64,000 nucleotides of DNA from JAJRTA01 sp965603125 (GCA_965603125.1 CBFDBU010000002.1:124001-188000); one strand, 5' to 3'; shown: positions 1 to 9,147, counted from the stretch's first letter. Numbers and translations are program-made. Notes: a model not told the origin generated them from the letters alone.

Positions 1-1
1 C

Positions 2-1009
2 GAGGAGGGGATTCCCCGCCTCAACGGCCTCAACCTGCAATATGACGAGTTGCGTCACATTCGGAGAATCATTATCACCGCCTGCGGCACGTCGTGGCAC
101 GCCGCCCTGATCGGCGAATACATGATCGAGGAACTCGCCCGCGTATCCGTGGAGGTGGAGTACGCCTCCGAGTTCCGTTACCGCTCTCCGATCATCAATG
201 ACGACACCACCCTCTTTGCCCTCAGCCAGTCGGGCGAGACGGCCGACACCCTGGCGGCCATGCGCGAGGCCCGGAAGCGCGGCGCAACCGTGCTGGGCCT
301 GGTCAACGTGGTGGGATCGACTATCGCGCGTGAATCGGACGGGGGTGTCCATATCCACGCCGGTCCGGAAATCGGCGTCGCCTCGACCAAGGCCTTCACC
401 TCGCACGTCATGGTGCTGGCGCTCATTGCCACGCTCTTGGGACGCATGCGTCACCTGTCGGTGCAACTGGGTCAGGAGATAATCGACGCCATTCAGAAGA
501 TCCCCGACCAGGTCCGGACGATTCTCCAGACGGAAGAGCAGGTCAAAGCGATTGCGTCGGAATACTACCAGGCGAACAATTTCCTCTATCTCGGGCGCGG
601 TATCAATTTCCCGGTGGCTCTCGAGGGTGCCTTGAAGCTCAAAGAGATATCATACATACATGCCGAGGGCTACCCCGCGGCCGAAATGAAGCACGGGCCG
701 ATCGCCCTGATCGATCAGAACATGCCGGTAGTTGTCATCGCCCTGAAGGATCCCGTCTATGACAAGGTCATGTCGAATATCGCTGAGGTGCGCGCCCGCC
801 ATGGCCGGATTATAGCAATCGCCACCGAGGGCGACACCGAGATCGCCGACCGCGTCAACCATGTTCTATACATTCCGAGAACCTACCGTCTCCTGACGCC
901 ACTGTTGTCGATTATCCCGCTGCAGCTTCTGGCTTATCATATCGCCGTCATGCGTGGCTGTCATGTCGACCAGCCGCGTAACCTGGCCAAGTCGGTGACG
1001 GTGGAATAG
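2..1009 (+). CDS. glmS: Glutamine-fructose-6-phosphate aminotransferase, C-terminal part (5' end outside window)
   Basis: This is the isomerase half of GlmS, which makes glucosamine-6-phosphate from fructose-6-phosphate and glutamine, the first step toward UDP-GlcNAc, peptidoglycan and lipopolysaccharide. The reading frame is open from base 2. Two SIS sugar-phosphate domains are visible: the first starts at ACGTSWHA and carries ALSQSGETADT, and the second carries LEGALKLKEISYIHAEGY and MKHGPIALI. The end DQPRNLAKSVTVE is the conserved GlmS C-terminus with its catalytic lysine. The N-terminal glutaminase domain lies upstream of the window. No terminator is obvious after the stop. Confidence 0.97.
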   Translation, partial: EEGIPRLNGLNLQYDELRHIRRIIITACGTSWHAALIGEYMIEELARVSVEVEYASEFRYRSPIINDDTTLFALSQSGETADTLAAMREARKRGATVLGLVNVVGSTIARESDGGVHIHAGPEIGVASTKAFTSHVMVLALIATLLGRMRHLSVQLGQEIIDAIQKIPDQVRTILQTEEQVKAIASEYYQANNFLYLGRGINFPVALEGALKLKEISYIHAEGYPAAEMKHGPIALIDQNMPVVVIALKDPVYDKVMSNIAEVRARHGRIIAIATEGDTEIADRVNHVLYIPRTYRLLTPLLSIIPLQLLAYHIAVMRGCHVDQPRNLAKSVTVE

Positions 1010-1197
1010 GCCCATACCTGTAACGCGTGACGTTATCCGGTCCGGATCGACACACCCCCCGGCGTTGTGGCAGAACCGCCCCCCGCGCGAATACATTGGA
1101 GAAGCAGTACGCGCCGGATACCGACGCTGTCTTGGCGCTTGCCCGGTCCCGCCATTCAACATATATTGGCCGTCGAGAAACCAGGGAATCTGAATTG

Positions 1198-1683
1198 ATG
1201 GAACCCGCTCGCGCAAAGGCAGACATTATCCCGTACAGCGCCGAGTACTCCGGCCAGGTCCGTTCCTGGATCGACTCTGAGGAAACGTATCGCCATGTGT
1301 GCCGGGGTCAGGAGTTTCCGCCCCCCGAGGATATTGTTGATTCGTGGCAGCGTTCCGGGGTGACATCCCACCTTCTCTTTTCGGAGAACAAGCCGGTGGC
1401 CTACGGCGAGCTTTGGGAAAGACCACTGGAGATGGCTGTCGAGATAGCGCACCTGATTGTGGATCCATACAAGCGCGCCAGCGGCTATGGTGTCAAGATG
1501 TTGGAGTTGCTCTATCAGCGGGCCGCCCATAAGGAGAATGTGGCCAAAGTAGTCCTGAATCTCTACGGAGAGAACGAGATTGCCTTAGGGTGTTATCTGA
1601 AAGCCGGTTTCGAGATAATCGGAACCTCAGGCTACACGGTCGGCCTGAGGATGGTTCGGATGGTGACACAATCCGACAAATGA
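1198..1683 (+). CDS. GNAT family N-acetyltransferase
   Basis: A 161-residue protein with a single GNAT fold, predicted to transfer an acetyl group from acetyl-CoA to an unknown amine. The acetyl-CoA loop is seen at LIVDPYKRASGYGVKML (R-x-S-G-Y-G), followed by LNLYGENEIALGCYLKAGF, the typical beta5-alpha4 segment. The ATG at 1198 is chosen because the frame upstream is low-complexity and unlike the family. It lies about 190 bases after glmS and 53 bases before the crotonase gene, so all three may be read together. Substrate unknown. Confidence 0.82.
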   Translation: MEPARAKADIIPYSAEYSGQVRSWIDSEETYRHVCRGQEFPPPEDIVDSWQRSGVTSHLLFSENKPVAYGELWERPLEMAVEIAHLIVDPYKRASGYGVKMLELLYQRAAHKENVAKVVLNLYGENEIALGCYLKAGFEIIGTSGYTVGLRMVRMVTQSDK

Positions 1684-1736
1684 TCTACGCAAACACAAAA
1701 AGCCTGCAATCAATAAACTGTTGGAAGGATTGAGCG

Positions 1737-2522
1737 ATGAGCGAATACAACAACCTGCTGGTGGAGACAAAGGGCGCGGTGTTGATCGTCAGGATCAGCC
1801 GGGAACGCGCTCTTAACGCGTTGAATCTTGAGACCGTGGCCGAACTGCAGCAGTTGTTCGACACCTACCGGGACAACACCGATATCGCCTGCGTGATAAT
1901 TACCGGCGCCGGTGAGAAAGCCTTTGTGGCCGGCGCTGATATCAAGGAGCTGGCCGAACTGGACTCCCGTTCCGGAGCTGATCTGTCGGCAAAGGGACAG
2001 CACCTGATGATGACGATCCAGAATTTTCCCCGGCCGGTCATTGCCGCCGTGAACGGATTCGCCTTAGGTGGCGGGACCGAGTTGGCTATGGCCTGCGACA
2101 TCCGCCTGGCCTCCGAAAAAACCAGGTTCGGCCAGCCGGAGGTGAGCCTGGGCCTGATTCCCGGCTATGGCGGTACGCAGCGGCTATCCCGTCTGGTGGG
2201 CCGCGGGAAAGCGATGCAGTTGATTCTCAGCGGCGAGATGATCGGCGCTGCGGAAGCATATCGGATCGGCCTGGCCGACGAGGTTTATCCGCCCGAGGAG
2301 CTCATGGATAAGGCCGTTGAACTGGCCGAGTTGATCTGCTCCAAGGCGCCGGTGGCTGTGGCCCTGGCCAAAGAGAGCATCAATCACGGCCTGGACGTCT
2401 CGCTGCCGAAAGGATGCGACCTGGAAAAAGCCAGCTTCGGCTCGGTCTGCGGCTCTGAGGACAAAAATGAGGGCACGCGGGCTTTCCTCGATAAACGCAA
2501 GCCGGAGTTCAAGGGACGCTGA
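1737..2522 (+). CDS. Enoyl-CoA hydratase/isomerase (crotonase) family protein
   Basis: Predicted short-chain enoyl-CoA hydratase, adding water to trans-2-enoyl-CoA in fatty-acid or branched-chain acid breakdown. The 261 residues match the family length. The oxyanion-hole segments VAGADIKEL and FALGGGTELAMACDIRLASE are present, as is QPEVSLGLIPGYGGTQRL, so both glutamates used by true hydratases (in GTELA and QPEV) are kept. A GGAAGG ribosome site sits about 9 bases before the ATG. No other beta-oxidation gene is next to it, so the exact acyl substrate is open. Confidence 0.92.
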   Translation: MSEYNNLLVETKGAVLIVRISRERALNALNLETVAELQQLFDTYRDNTDIACVIITGAGEKAFVAGADIKELAELDSRSGADLSAKGQHLMMTIQNFPRPVIAAVNGFALGGGTELAMACDIRLASEKTRFGQPEVSLGLIPGYGGTQRLSRLVGRGKAMQLILSGEMIGAAEAYRIGLADEVYPPEELMDKAVELAELICSKAPVAVALAKESINHGLDVSLPKGCDLEKASFGSVCGSEDKNEGTRAFLDKRKPEFKGR

Positions 2523-2609
2523 TTCGGCGAGACTTTGACACTGTAATCTAACAGCCGTGGCTGGCCACGCGTGCCGGAGGGCGGGATCGCGGTGATGCCG
2601 CCGTTCCGT

Positions 2610-3683
2610 CTATGACACGGCTTCTTCCTTGCGCGATGGTTTCGTACCGCGCAGGCGGTCCGTCACACGGTCAGCATTGTGACCGACGCCGCTGTCGCTT
2701 GGTTTTTCCCCTCCGGATTCGTCCGACCCCCGGCGTACTGATGTCGCTCTCAGATCAGCTTTCCTCATGCGGTAGTATCCCTCCGGCATCTTCCTGAAGG
2801 CTTCGATCAACCTGTCGTTGGAATTGTAAGACTGGATCCGGTACCTGATGTAGTTTTTCATTTGGGGATAACCGTCGAGGTTATCGATGGGCATGTTGAA
2901 CGCGGCCAGGTGATTGCCGGCGCTCTTGGGATCGGCTACTCGAATTAGGAGGAAATCCGTAGCGCAGATCCGACACTGCACGCCCAGCTTGTTTAGGGAA
3001 CCGGCAAGGCGCAGCGATTCATCATGGACTTCCTGGAGCCGGTTGGACATTGCCTCCGCATTCGTAAGCGTGGCCAGCATCGTCTTCTGGATGGTCAGCG
3101 AGATACGTTTCCCCTGGTGAGCGTGTTTGAGCCTTTCTATCGTGGATGGATTGGAGACGGCAAAACCCGCATCGGAGGAATTTATGGAGAAGGAGGCGGT
3201 GAACGAGCGAAGAACTACCACATTGGTCAGAATGTCCAGCAGCGGAAGAGCGCTGATACCGAAATAGTCGAAGTAGTACTCGTCCACTATTAACATCCCT
3301 TTGGGCACGGCGCGAGCCATTGCCTCAAGATCGGTAATGGAGAAGTTGGCCCCGGTGACGCGGCTGGGATTGGCCGCGTAGATCACATCATGCGGCGATG
3401 CTACTGAAGCCATTACACTCTCCAGGTCGCCTGCGAACGGAGAGACCCCCAGTTGTTCGGCCAGTGTCATCTCCGCCCGGTTGGCAGCCTGCGCCACCTC
3501 CGGTTCAACCTGGCCCGCACCGATAAACCGGGACACAGGATGGTAACACAGGCCGAGTAAATCGGTCAGGAAATCCGTGAAATCCGCAAAGGGCACAATC
3601 ATCGCCTTGTCGGCCATTACCTTGCGCGCGACTCGGGCTGTTAGGCCGTCAAGACCGGTGCTGTCGGTAAGAGTTCCGGACAT
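2610..3683 (-). CDS. HisC-like aminotransferase-fold protein lacking the PLP lysine
   Basis: A 357-residue protein with the fold of class I/II, histidinol-phosphate-type aminotransferases. The family landmarks can be aligned: AANPSRVTGANFS matches the NPNNPTG segment, LIVDEYYFDYFG matches the D-E-A-Y segment, and VVVLRSFTASFSI matches the R-T-F-S-K-A-F segment that normally holds the Schiff-base lysine. Here that position reads T-A-S, so the lysine is alanine, and the next conserved arginine (LRxGY) is replaced in SSDAGFAV. It should therefore not transaminate in the normal way. The last 50 or so residues are polar, charged and probably disordered. Function unknown. Confidence 0.72.
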   Translation of the reverse strand: MSGTLTDSTGLDGLTARVARKVMADKAMIVPFADFTDFLTDLLGLCYHPVSRFIGAGQVEPEVAQAANRAEMTLAEQLGVSPFAGDLESVMASVASPHDVIYAANPSRVTGANFSITDLEAMARAVPKGMLIVDEYYFDYFGISALPLLDILTNVVVLRSFTASFSINSSDAGFAVSNPSTIERLKHAHQGKRISLTIQKTMLATLTNAEAMSNRLQEVHDESLRLAGSLNKLGVQCRICATDFLLIRVADPKSAGNHLAAFNMPIDNLDGYPQMKNYIRYRIQSYNSNDRLIEAFRKMPEGYYRMRKADLRATSVRRGSDESGGEKPSDSGVGHNADRVTDRLRGTKPSRKEEAVS

Positions 3684-4980
3684 CGTAAGTTCCTATCCTC
3701 CGTTTAAGAGTGTGGCTCTGTTTCCAGCCGCCGGCAAACGCAGCCCCGTGTTTCCGCCGGAGCCCGGTTCATTGACGGGCATTTTGCGCCATGTCAACGG
3801 TATAAGAAGAATGACGCGCCGCAGACGATATGGGCGGTGCCGAGTAGTGATACGGATGCTACGGCCTTCTGGGAGCGGCTGTTTCAACCAATGCTGGTCA
3901 GCGTTGTGAATGTCTTCCATGACCTGCGTTCTTTCAAGTCTGACAATCCATGTGACAGCCACGCAAACGGAGTGCCGAACGGTGCGATTCATGAGTGACC
4001 CGTCTAAGTTATTGTCTTCGAGCGGGGAAGACGCCGGGTGCGAATCGACACGGCCGGGGATGCTTCCGGCGCCGGCTGGTGGTGGGCAGCTCATTCCGTC
4101 TGCACTGGAACGGTTTTCCCATATAAGAAAAGCCACCCGGGACACAATCGCATCTCGTGTGGCTGTGGGAGGTGAGAAAATGATATATGGGTTACTTCGT
4201 GAATCAGATTCCACAATCCTTTTGGCGGAAGGCTTTCCTCGCAACCGCTCCCGGCTGTCCTTTGCGCAAAGCAGTCAATACTGTCTCTTGCCACCGGTCG
4301 AGCGCACGAACAACGAGTACATTTTTCTGCCTGGGTCTTTGATCAGACTCTCACGCTACAACTGCTCTGAACCAGTGCAGCGAGACAAGCACGATGACTG
4401 CTATCAGCCAGATGAGCGCTTGTTTCTTCATCCTCACCTTCCCATTGCAGGATTTCCGAGCAACTTGAGGCCGGTATCAGTCCGGCCTTGACAACGGACA
4501 TCATTGGTAGCAACCGCAATGCCACGTATTTCGCGTGAGGAGTAAGCCGTTGAGAGTTCAAGAGATAACGAGCCGGCAGGTTGTCCCCGCAGCGGCCCAG
4601 ACCTCGCCTTATCGAGAACTGGATTCCGGATAATCGGGAACGGTTTTCCACGCTCAGGAAAGACGGGGCTTTGAACCGTTCTATTGGACCACCACGGATA
4701 CTCAACAGTGTCAGGCATAATTGTCTTGACATCCGGGAGGGTCGGGACGTCTGTAATCTGCGACGGCTAATCGCCGCCTTGCCAAACGGTTAATGCCCAA
4801 GCCGGCGGGAAAAAACCAGCCGCACCGCTTGACAACGGGTGGCGCTTGTTGTAACTTCCGTGATTGTTTGGCCGGGGAATAGTCGCAACCGCGGTCGGTT
4901 GCCTTCGGCCTGAACAGAAAATGTGAAACCGTTCCGACCCTGGTGTTTCTTCCGGAGTATGCGCGTCGGACGCTACGGAG
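3684..4980. other. Gene-poor stretch of about 1.3 kb
   Basis: Open frames here on both strands are arginine-, serine- and proline-rich and resemble no family I know, so I call none of them except the very short one at 4351-4431. The 13-base string GGAACGGTTTTCC occurs near 4107 and 4638, and a related inverted copy (GTGAAACCGTTCC) near 4922. The rest looks like decayed or regulatory DNA between the aminotransferase-like gene and the porin operon. Confidence 0.5.
4351..4431 (-). CDS. Possible 26-residue single-span membrane peptide
   Basis: On the minus strand an ATG at 4431 follows AAGGTGAGG, a good though closely spaced ribosome site. It opens a 26-codon frame starting MKKQALIWLIAVIVLVSL and ending at TGA. 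The product would be two lysines, one hydrophobic helix of about 18 residues and a short tail, the layout of many real bacterial micropeptides. It lies alone in a gene-poor stretch. Nothing indicates its role, and a chance frame cannot be excluded. Confidence 0.35.
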   Translation of the reverse strand: MKKQALIWLIAVIVLVSLHWFRAVVA

Positions 4981-5017
4981 TTGACTGGACAAAATCTATT
5001 TTCATTTCTATAGGAGC

Positions 5018-6502
5018 ATGGAGATAAGGATGGGGATAATCAGAATCTCAGCCGCTGTGGTGACTGTTCTGGCAATGCTGTCGCCGGGACCGTTGGCCGG
5101 CGGTTTTGAGAGCTTGGGTGTCGGCACCAAAGCTACTGCCATGGGCGGTGCGTTTCGCGCTGTCGCCAACGACTGGACCGCCGCCTACTACAATCCGGCT
5201 GGATATGCGGATGTCTTTGACAACCAGCTTGGGGGCAACTTTGCCTTCGTTCATTACCGCAATGAAATCACACCCGATTACAGGTGGAACGAGCTTAGTG
5301 AACCCGGATTCTTCAACGATATCCCGAACTACAACTACCACGAGGTCCTGTCCAACCCCTCGGCGGGTTTCATAGTACGCTTGCCGGTCTGGGGCGAGAC
5401 TGTTTTCGGGTTGTCGGCTTATCAGCCGTTTGATTACAATGTGACCTGGACCCTCTATGAGCATGACCTCGCTTACAACGACAGCCTGTATCTGCCGAAC
5501 AATCAGTATCAGAACAACTTTGATGTGGTGTCGTTCCAGTTGACTGCGGCCAGGGAGTTCATCGAGGAGAAGTTGTTTCTTGGAGTGGGGCTGCAGGTGC
5601 TCAGGGGTGATCTCCTGCACACCAGCCTCGTTTTCAGGGACAACCCGTATCTTCTCCGCGATCCCGACTGGCAATTTGCGGATAACCCGAACCGGAAGAT
5701 CACTGAGTGGGTGGGCAATGACGGCTACGGTTGGGGTTTTGGCTTCAGGGTCGGAATGTTACTGAAGCAGAGCGAGAAGCTGGCGCTGGCTGCGACGGCC
5801 GCCTTGCCGCTGGATTTCACTGTGAGCGGCAGATCAGCCCTGACCTTCCACATGCCGAAATTAGAAGTTGTCCCTCCCTACTTTTTCATGGGAACGGTCG
5901 AGAATCTGTTCACGGCCGGTAGTCTGGTGACGGATTCCGCGGATTTTGAGGCCAAGCTAAAGCTACCTCCTTCGATTGCCGTCGGTCTGGCCTACCAGAC
6001 CACCGAGAAACTGACGTTAGCTGTCGATGCCGAGTATACCTTCTGGTCGCAGTTTGACGGCTTCTCATTCAAGTACAGTAACCACCAGGGTCTGACCGGT
6101 CCCGCCGATACCGCAGCCGACATGAAGAGCTTTTTCACTGCCGATGTGGCTACACCCGTTGACTGGTCAAACACGGCCAAGGTTATGGCCGGCGCCAATT
6201 ATGAATACTCTGAGTTGCTTACCCTGATGGGCGGTTTCTCAGTAGACCAGTCACCGGCCGGCGATGTGGAGCAGTTCACACCGCTCTTCATGGACCTGGG
6301 TACCAAGTACAGTCTCAGCGGTGGTTTTCAGCTACACATAGAGCAATGGGATCTCGGGCTGATAACCGGCTACACTCATCATCCCGATGCCGAGGTGTCC
6401 GCCCTGGAAGATATCGACGAAGACGGCAACCCCGACAGTTTCGCCGGAAGCTACAAGGCAGCCACCTATCAGACCGTACTGTCGTTCAACTACCGGTTCT
6501 AA
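5018..6502 (+). CDS. OmpP1/FadL/TodX-type outer membrane protein
   Basis: Predicted outer-membrane beta-barrel for long-chain fatty acids or other hydrophobic compounds. A signal peptide of about 25 residues ends near PGPLAGG. It is followed by FESLGVGTKATAMGGAF and AYYNPAGYA, the FadL N-terminal hatch signature. The rest of the 494 residues alternates as expected of strands, and the last residues SFNYRF end in phenylalanine, as barrel proteins do. Starts at 5018 and 5030 are in frame; TAGGAG precedes the first and ATAAGG the second. The downstream lipoprotein starts 11 bases after the stop, so the two form an operon. Confidence 0.88.
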   Translation: MEIRMGIIRISAAVVTVLAMLSPGPLAGGFESLGVGTKATAMGGAFRAVANDWTAAYYNPAGYADVFDNQLGGNFAFVHYRNEITPDYRWNELSEPGFFNDIPNYNYHEVLSNPSAGFIVRLPVWGETVFGLSAYQPFDYNVTWTLYEHDLAYNDSLYLPNNQYQNNFDVVSFQLTAAREFIEEKLFLGVGLQVLRGDLLHTSLVFRDNPYLLRDPDWQFADNPNRKITEWVGNDGYGWGFGFRVGMLLKQSEKLALAATAALPLDFTVSGRSALTFHMPKLEVVPPYFFMGTVENLFTAGSLVTDSADFEAKLKLPPSIAVGLAYQTTEKLTLAVDAEYTFWSQFDGFSFKYSNHQGLTGPADTAADMKSFFTADVATPVDWSNTAKVMAGANYEYSELLTLMGGFSVDQSPAGDVEQFTPLFMDLGTKYSLSGGFQLHIEQWDLGLITGYTHHPDAEVSALEDIDEDGNPDSFAGSYKAATYQTVLSFNYRF

Positions 6503-6513
6503 GGAGAGCATAG

Positions 6514-7818
6514 ATGGCCAAGTATACGAAACTTATGTTACTGATCGCGGTTCTGGCGGTTGTCCTCATTATTGCATGCTCGGATCGCGGGACGAACAGT
6601 GCGGAGGATGTTACGTTGACGACCGGCGGCATCTCCTCGCAGAACCATGTCTTTTTCGACGAGTTGATATTGCAGATTCGTAACGACTTTCAGCTTATTC
6701 AAATGGCTGTGTACATTCCCCGGGTATCCTTTCCGCGTCACTATGGCGGCACCTTCAAGAGAGTCCCCCTGCTAGTGCTGTTGCCGCCGCAGGGCACCGA
6801 CCGCTACTTCTTCTTCAACCACGGCCTCAAGAGCCTGGCCGATGAGTTGATCTCCAGCGGGGAGATTGAACCGATGGTCATCGCCTGCATATCCAACGAC
6901 CGCACGTTCGGGGGCTACTTCTATGCGGGCAACAGCTTCGCAGCCGGATTCTATGACGACCTTGTCGGCGACGCGTTGGTGGAGTATCTGAACGCTGCTT
7001 ATCCGATAACTCTCAACGATCCATCGAAGCGCGGCATCGGCGGTATCGGCATGGGCGCTTATGGCGCTTTTCGGGCTGCTCTGATGCAGGACTCGGTTGT
7101 GTTCACGTCCGTCTCCGGGAGCGACGGCCCCCTGGACTTTGACGGCGGGCCCGGTCGCGGCGCGGGCCTAATCGATCTCATGGATACTGTTCTATTGACG
7201 GAGCAGACACATCTGAACGCCAACAACTTTAACCACGCCTTTGACAGTTCCTCAACCTGTCCGGTGTCCCGGATGTTTATCGGTGGCGCTTTGGCCTTCA
7301 CGCCTCACGATACCATGCTCGATTATGATACCATAATCCGGGAAAGGACGCCGAATTTAGGTGACTATTACGTATCAATCATAATCGATGACCAGACGCG
7401 TGGACTTCCGAGTTACATAATCACCGACTCCGTTACCCTGATTGACAGTATTATCATGGAAGACGCGAATAATTTCGATTTCCATCTTCCGTTCAGCTTC
7501 ACCGAGAAGCCTTACGCCCCCATCTGGGACATCTGGCTGGAAAATAACCTTGAGTCCTTGCTGGCCGCAAGTAACGGCCTTGACAACGCGGATATCTGGA
7601 TTGGCACCAGCCCTCAAGCGCGCTACGGGTTTCACAATCAGACCATGTCATGGTATGAAACGCTGGAGGCCGACGCCGGTGTGGAGACGCCTGTACTGCG
7701 GACGTACACGGGCTACGAAGGCAATCCCGCTGAAGACAACGAGTTCTTGTACGAACTATTGCGGGAAATGCTCATTTTCCACTCCCAGAGCTTTTATCCC
7801 GAAGGCTCCGGAGACTGA
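6514..7818 (+). CDS. Lipoprotein with esterase-like alpha/beta-hydrolase domain, nucleophile replaced
   Basis: A 434-residue lipoprotein: the hydrophobic signal ends in the lipobox IIAC, so cysteine 22 would be lipidated. The body resembles the esterase D/tributyrin-esterase family, with VPLLVLLPPQG near the start and GGIGMGAYGAFRAAL where the family has G-x-S-M-G-G-Y-G-A. The nucleophile serine is therefore glycine here, which suggests a binding rather than hydrolytic role. AAGGAG precedes the ATG. It follows the FadL-type porin by 11 bases and a hairpin terminator ends the transcript, so porin and lipoprotein probably work together in the envelope, perhaps handling a lipid or ester. Confidence 0.75.
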   Translation: MAKYTKLMLLIAVLAVVLIIACSDRGTNSAEDVTLTTGGISSQNHVFFDELILQIRNDFQLIQMAVYIPRVSFPRHYGGTFKRVPLLVLLPPQGTDRYFFFNHGLKSLADELISSGEIEPMVIACISNDRTFGGYFYAGNSFAAGFYDDLVGDALVEYLNAAYPITLNDPSKRGIGGIGMGAYGAFRAALMQDSVVFTSVSGSDGPLDFDGGPGRGAGLIDLMDTVLLTEQTHLNANNFNHAFDSSSTCPVSRMFIGGALAFTPHDTMLDYDTIIRERTPNLGDYYVSIIIDDQTRGLPSYIITDSVTLIDSIIMEDANNFDFHLPFSFTEKPYAPIWDIWLENNLESLLAASNGLDNADIWIGTSPQARYGFHNQTMSWYETLEADAGVETPVLRTYTGYEGNPAEDNEFLYELLREMLIFHSQSFYPEGSGD

Positions 7819-7838
7819 GGCCCCGAAAACAGAATATA

Positions 7839-7866
7839 CCCGGAGGTCTGTGCCTCCGGGTTTTTT
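7839..7866 (+). terminator. Rho-independent terminator after the porin/lipoprotein pair
   Basis: A perfect 8-base stem CCCGGAGG/CCTCCGGG with a 6-base loop is followed directly by six T. It lies 20 bases after the lipoprotein stop and 16 bases before the next start codon. Confidence 0.92.
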
Positions 7867-7881
7867 GATACTTACTGATAG

Positions 7882-8607
7882 ATGACACAGGCCGGACAAC
7901 GCTACGACTTACTGGCCATTGGCGCCCACCCGGATGACGTTGAGGTCGGCGCCGGCGGAATCCTGATCGATCTGAGCGAGCGCGGCTACCGGTGCGCGGT
8001 GGTCATTCTCACCCAGGGAGAGATGGGTACCGGCGGCAATGCCGAGATACGGATGATAGAGGTGAAGCGGGCGGCCGACATATTAGGCGCGGATATTGCC
8101 AGGACTTTTGACTGGGGAGACACCGCGCTCGAAGACACTCTTGAGCACCGGACGGAACTGGCCCGTGTGATCCGCACCGCTGGACCCCGTGTTATGCTTG
8201 CTCCCTACCCGCATGTGAGTCATGGGCGTCGCCAGTCTCACCCGGACCATGTTGCCGCGGGTCTGATTGCCATAAACGCCGCGAACCTGGCATCGTTGAG
8301 AAAAGCCGACCTGCCCGGAGATCCGCACCTGGTAAAACGTATCTTCCACTACTTCCTGCCGCCGAAGGTCCCCCCGACGATGGTGGTGGACATTACCAAG
8401 CATTTCGACCGTTGGATCAAGGCTCTAGCCGCGCATGAGTCACAGTTTCTAAACCCCGGGAAGTCACGGGATTACATTGAGCACATTGCGGCAATGGCCC
8501 GGTCGTTCGGTATTCAGGCCGGGTGCAAGTATGGCCAGGGCCTGTATGCTGCGGAGCCCATACGAATGAGCGACCTCATGGCTCTTGCTGAAGAGCCGGG
8601 CGACTGA
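7882..8607 (+). CDS. bshB1: LmbE/PIG-L family deacetylase, likely bacillithiol deacetylase BshB1
   Basis: Predicted zinc enzyme that removes the acetyl group from GlcNAc-malate in bacillithiol synthesis. The zinc motif AHPDD is at residues 13-17, and the second ligand set lies in RQSHPDHVAAG, the BshB1 version of the motif. At 241 residues it matches BshB1 length, and YDLLAIGAHPDDVEVGAGG plus the ILTQGEMGT segment are typical of BshB1 rather than of PIG-L enzymes acting on phosphatidylinositol. The other bacillithiol genes (bshA, bshC) are not in this window, so the assignment rests on similarity alone. It begins just past a terminator, so its promoter must lie within or overlap that hairpin region. 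Confidence 0.82.
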   Translation: MTQAGQRYDLLAIGAHPDDVEVGAGGILIDLSERGYRCAVVILTQGEMGTGGNAEIRMIEVKRAADILGADIARTFDWGDTALEDTLEHRTELARVIRTAGPRVMLAPYPHVSHGRRQSHPDHVAAGLIAINAANLASLRKADLPGDPHLVKRIFHYFLPPKVPPTMVVDITKHFDRWIKALAAHESQFLNPGKSRDYIEHIAAMARSFGIQAGCKYGQGLYAAEPIRMSDLMALAEEPGD

Positions 8608-8690
8608 AAGGGCTTTCCCGGTCGCACCGAGGGGGGTTGATAAAACGTTTCATCATACTCGGAAACCGAATACTCTCAAGCCAACGGATT

Positions 8691-8784
8691 CGTCATGCCG
8701 GGGATTTGCATACCCACCTTCTCTGTTATGCCCGCGGAGGTGGGCATCCAGTGGGGCGTTGATACCACGCGCTCAGAGATGACG
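8691..8784. repeat. Intergenic palindromic repeat with CGTCAT/ATGACG ends
   Basis: About 94 bases bounded by CGTCAT and ATGACG. Inside is ATGCCC-GCGGAGGT-GGGCAT, and an alternative pairing CCCACCT/AGGTGGG is also possible. A partial relative (CGTCAT, then ATGCCCGCGGA) lies at about 57151-57185. This looks like a dispersed extragenic palindrome, not a gene. Confidence 0.65.
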
Positions 8785-8859
8785 GAGGGGCTCAGAGATT
8801 ACCTGAAATGGAAGGCAGTTGCTTTGTTGCATCCTGTCCTGATTTTTTGGAGCGGTCTG

Positions 8860-9147
8860 CTAACGCATCGGCACCGGACTGCCCGCCATCCGAGCCAGGT
8901 CGCGGTTGATCTTCTCGGACGATTTGTAGGCGTCGTACATACCCCAGATGAACAGAAGTGGGGTGGTGACCAGCCCAACCAGAACGAAAATCATGAGAAT
9001 CGACACTGAATAGGCCACCATGAAGGCTACTCCCTTAGCGATCTGGCCGTTGTATATCTGGCCCAGACCCATGTAGAAGAACGAGAGAACCGCCGCCACT
9101 CCCGGGTTCTTGTACTGAGGTGCTGAGGGAATTGGTTGACCGGGCAT
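8860..9147 (-). CDS. Small TM2-like membrane protein
   Basis: A 95-residue protein with a short proline-rich head (PGQPIPSAPQYKNPG) and two hydrophobic spans at about residues 17-50 and 50-72. The segment NPGVAAVLSFFYMGLGQIYNG matches the TM2 pattern of small membrane proteins (G-x-G-x-x-Y-x-G between the helices), followed by WGMYDAYKSSEKINR. TM2 proteins have no settled bacterial role. It is transcribed away from the DUF116 gene, with about 200 bases between them. Confidence 0.8.
   Translation of the reverse strand: MPGQPIPSAPQYKNPGVAAVLSFFYMGLGQIYNGQIAKGVAFMVAYSVSILMIFVLVGLVTTPLLFIWGMYDAYKSSEKINRDLARMAGSPVPMR

Noticed and set aside
3693..4491. Long overlapping frames on both strands between the aminotransferase-like gene and the porin
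   Set aside because: Arginine/serine/proline-rich translations without family features, ribosome sites or codon bias; both strands open in a GC-rich region is expected by chance.
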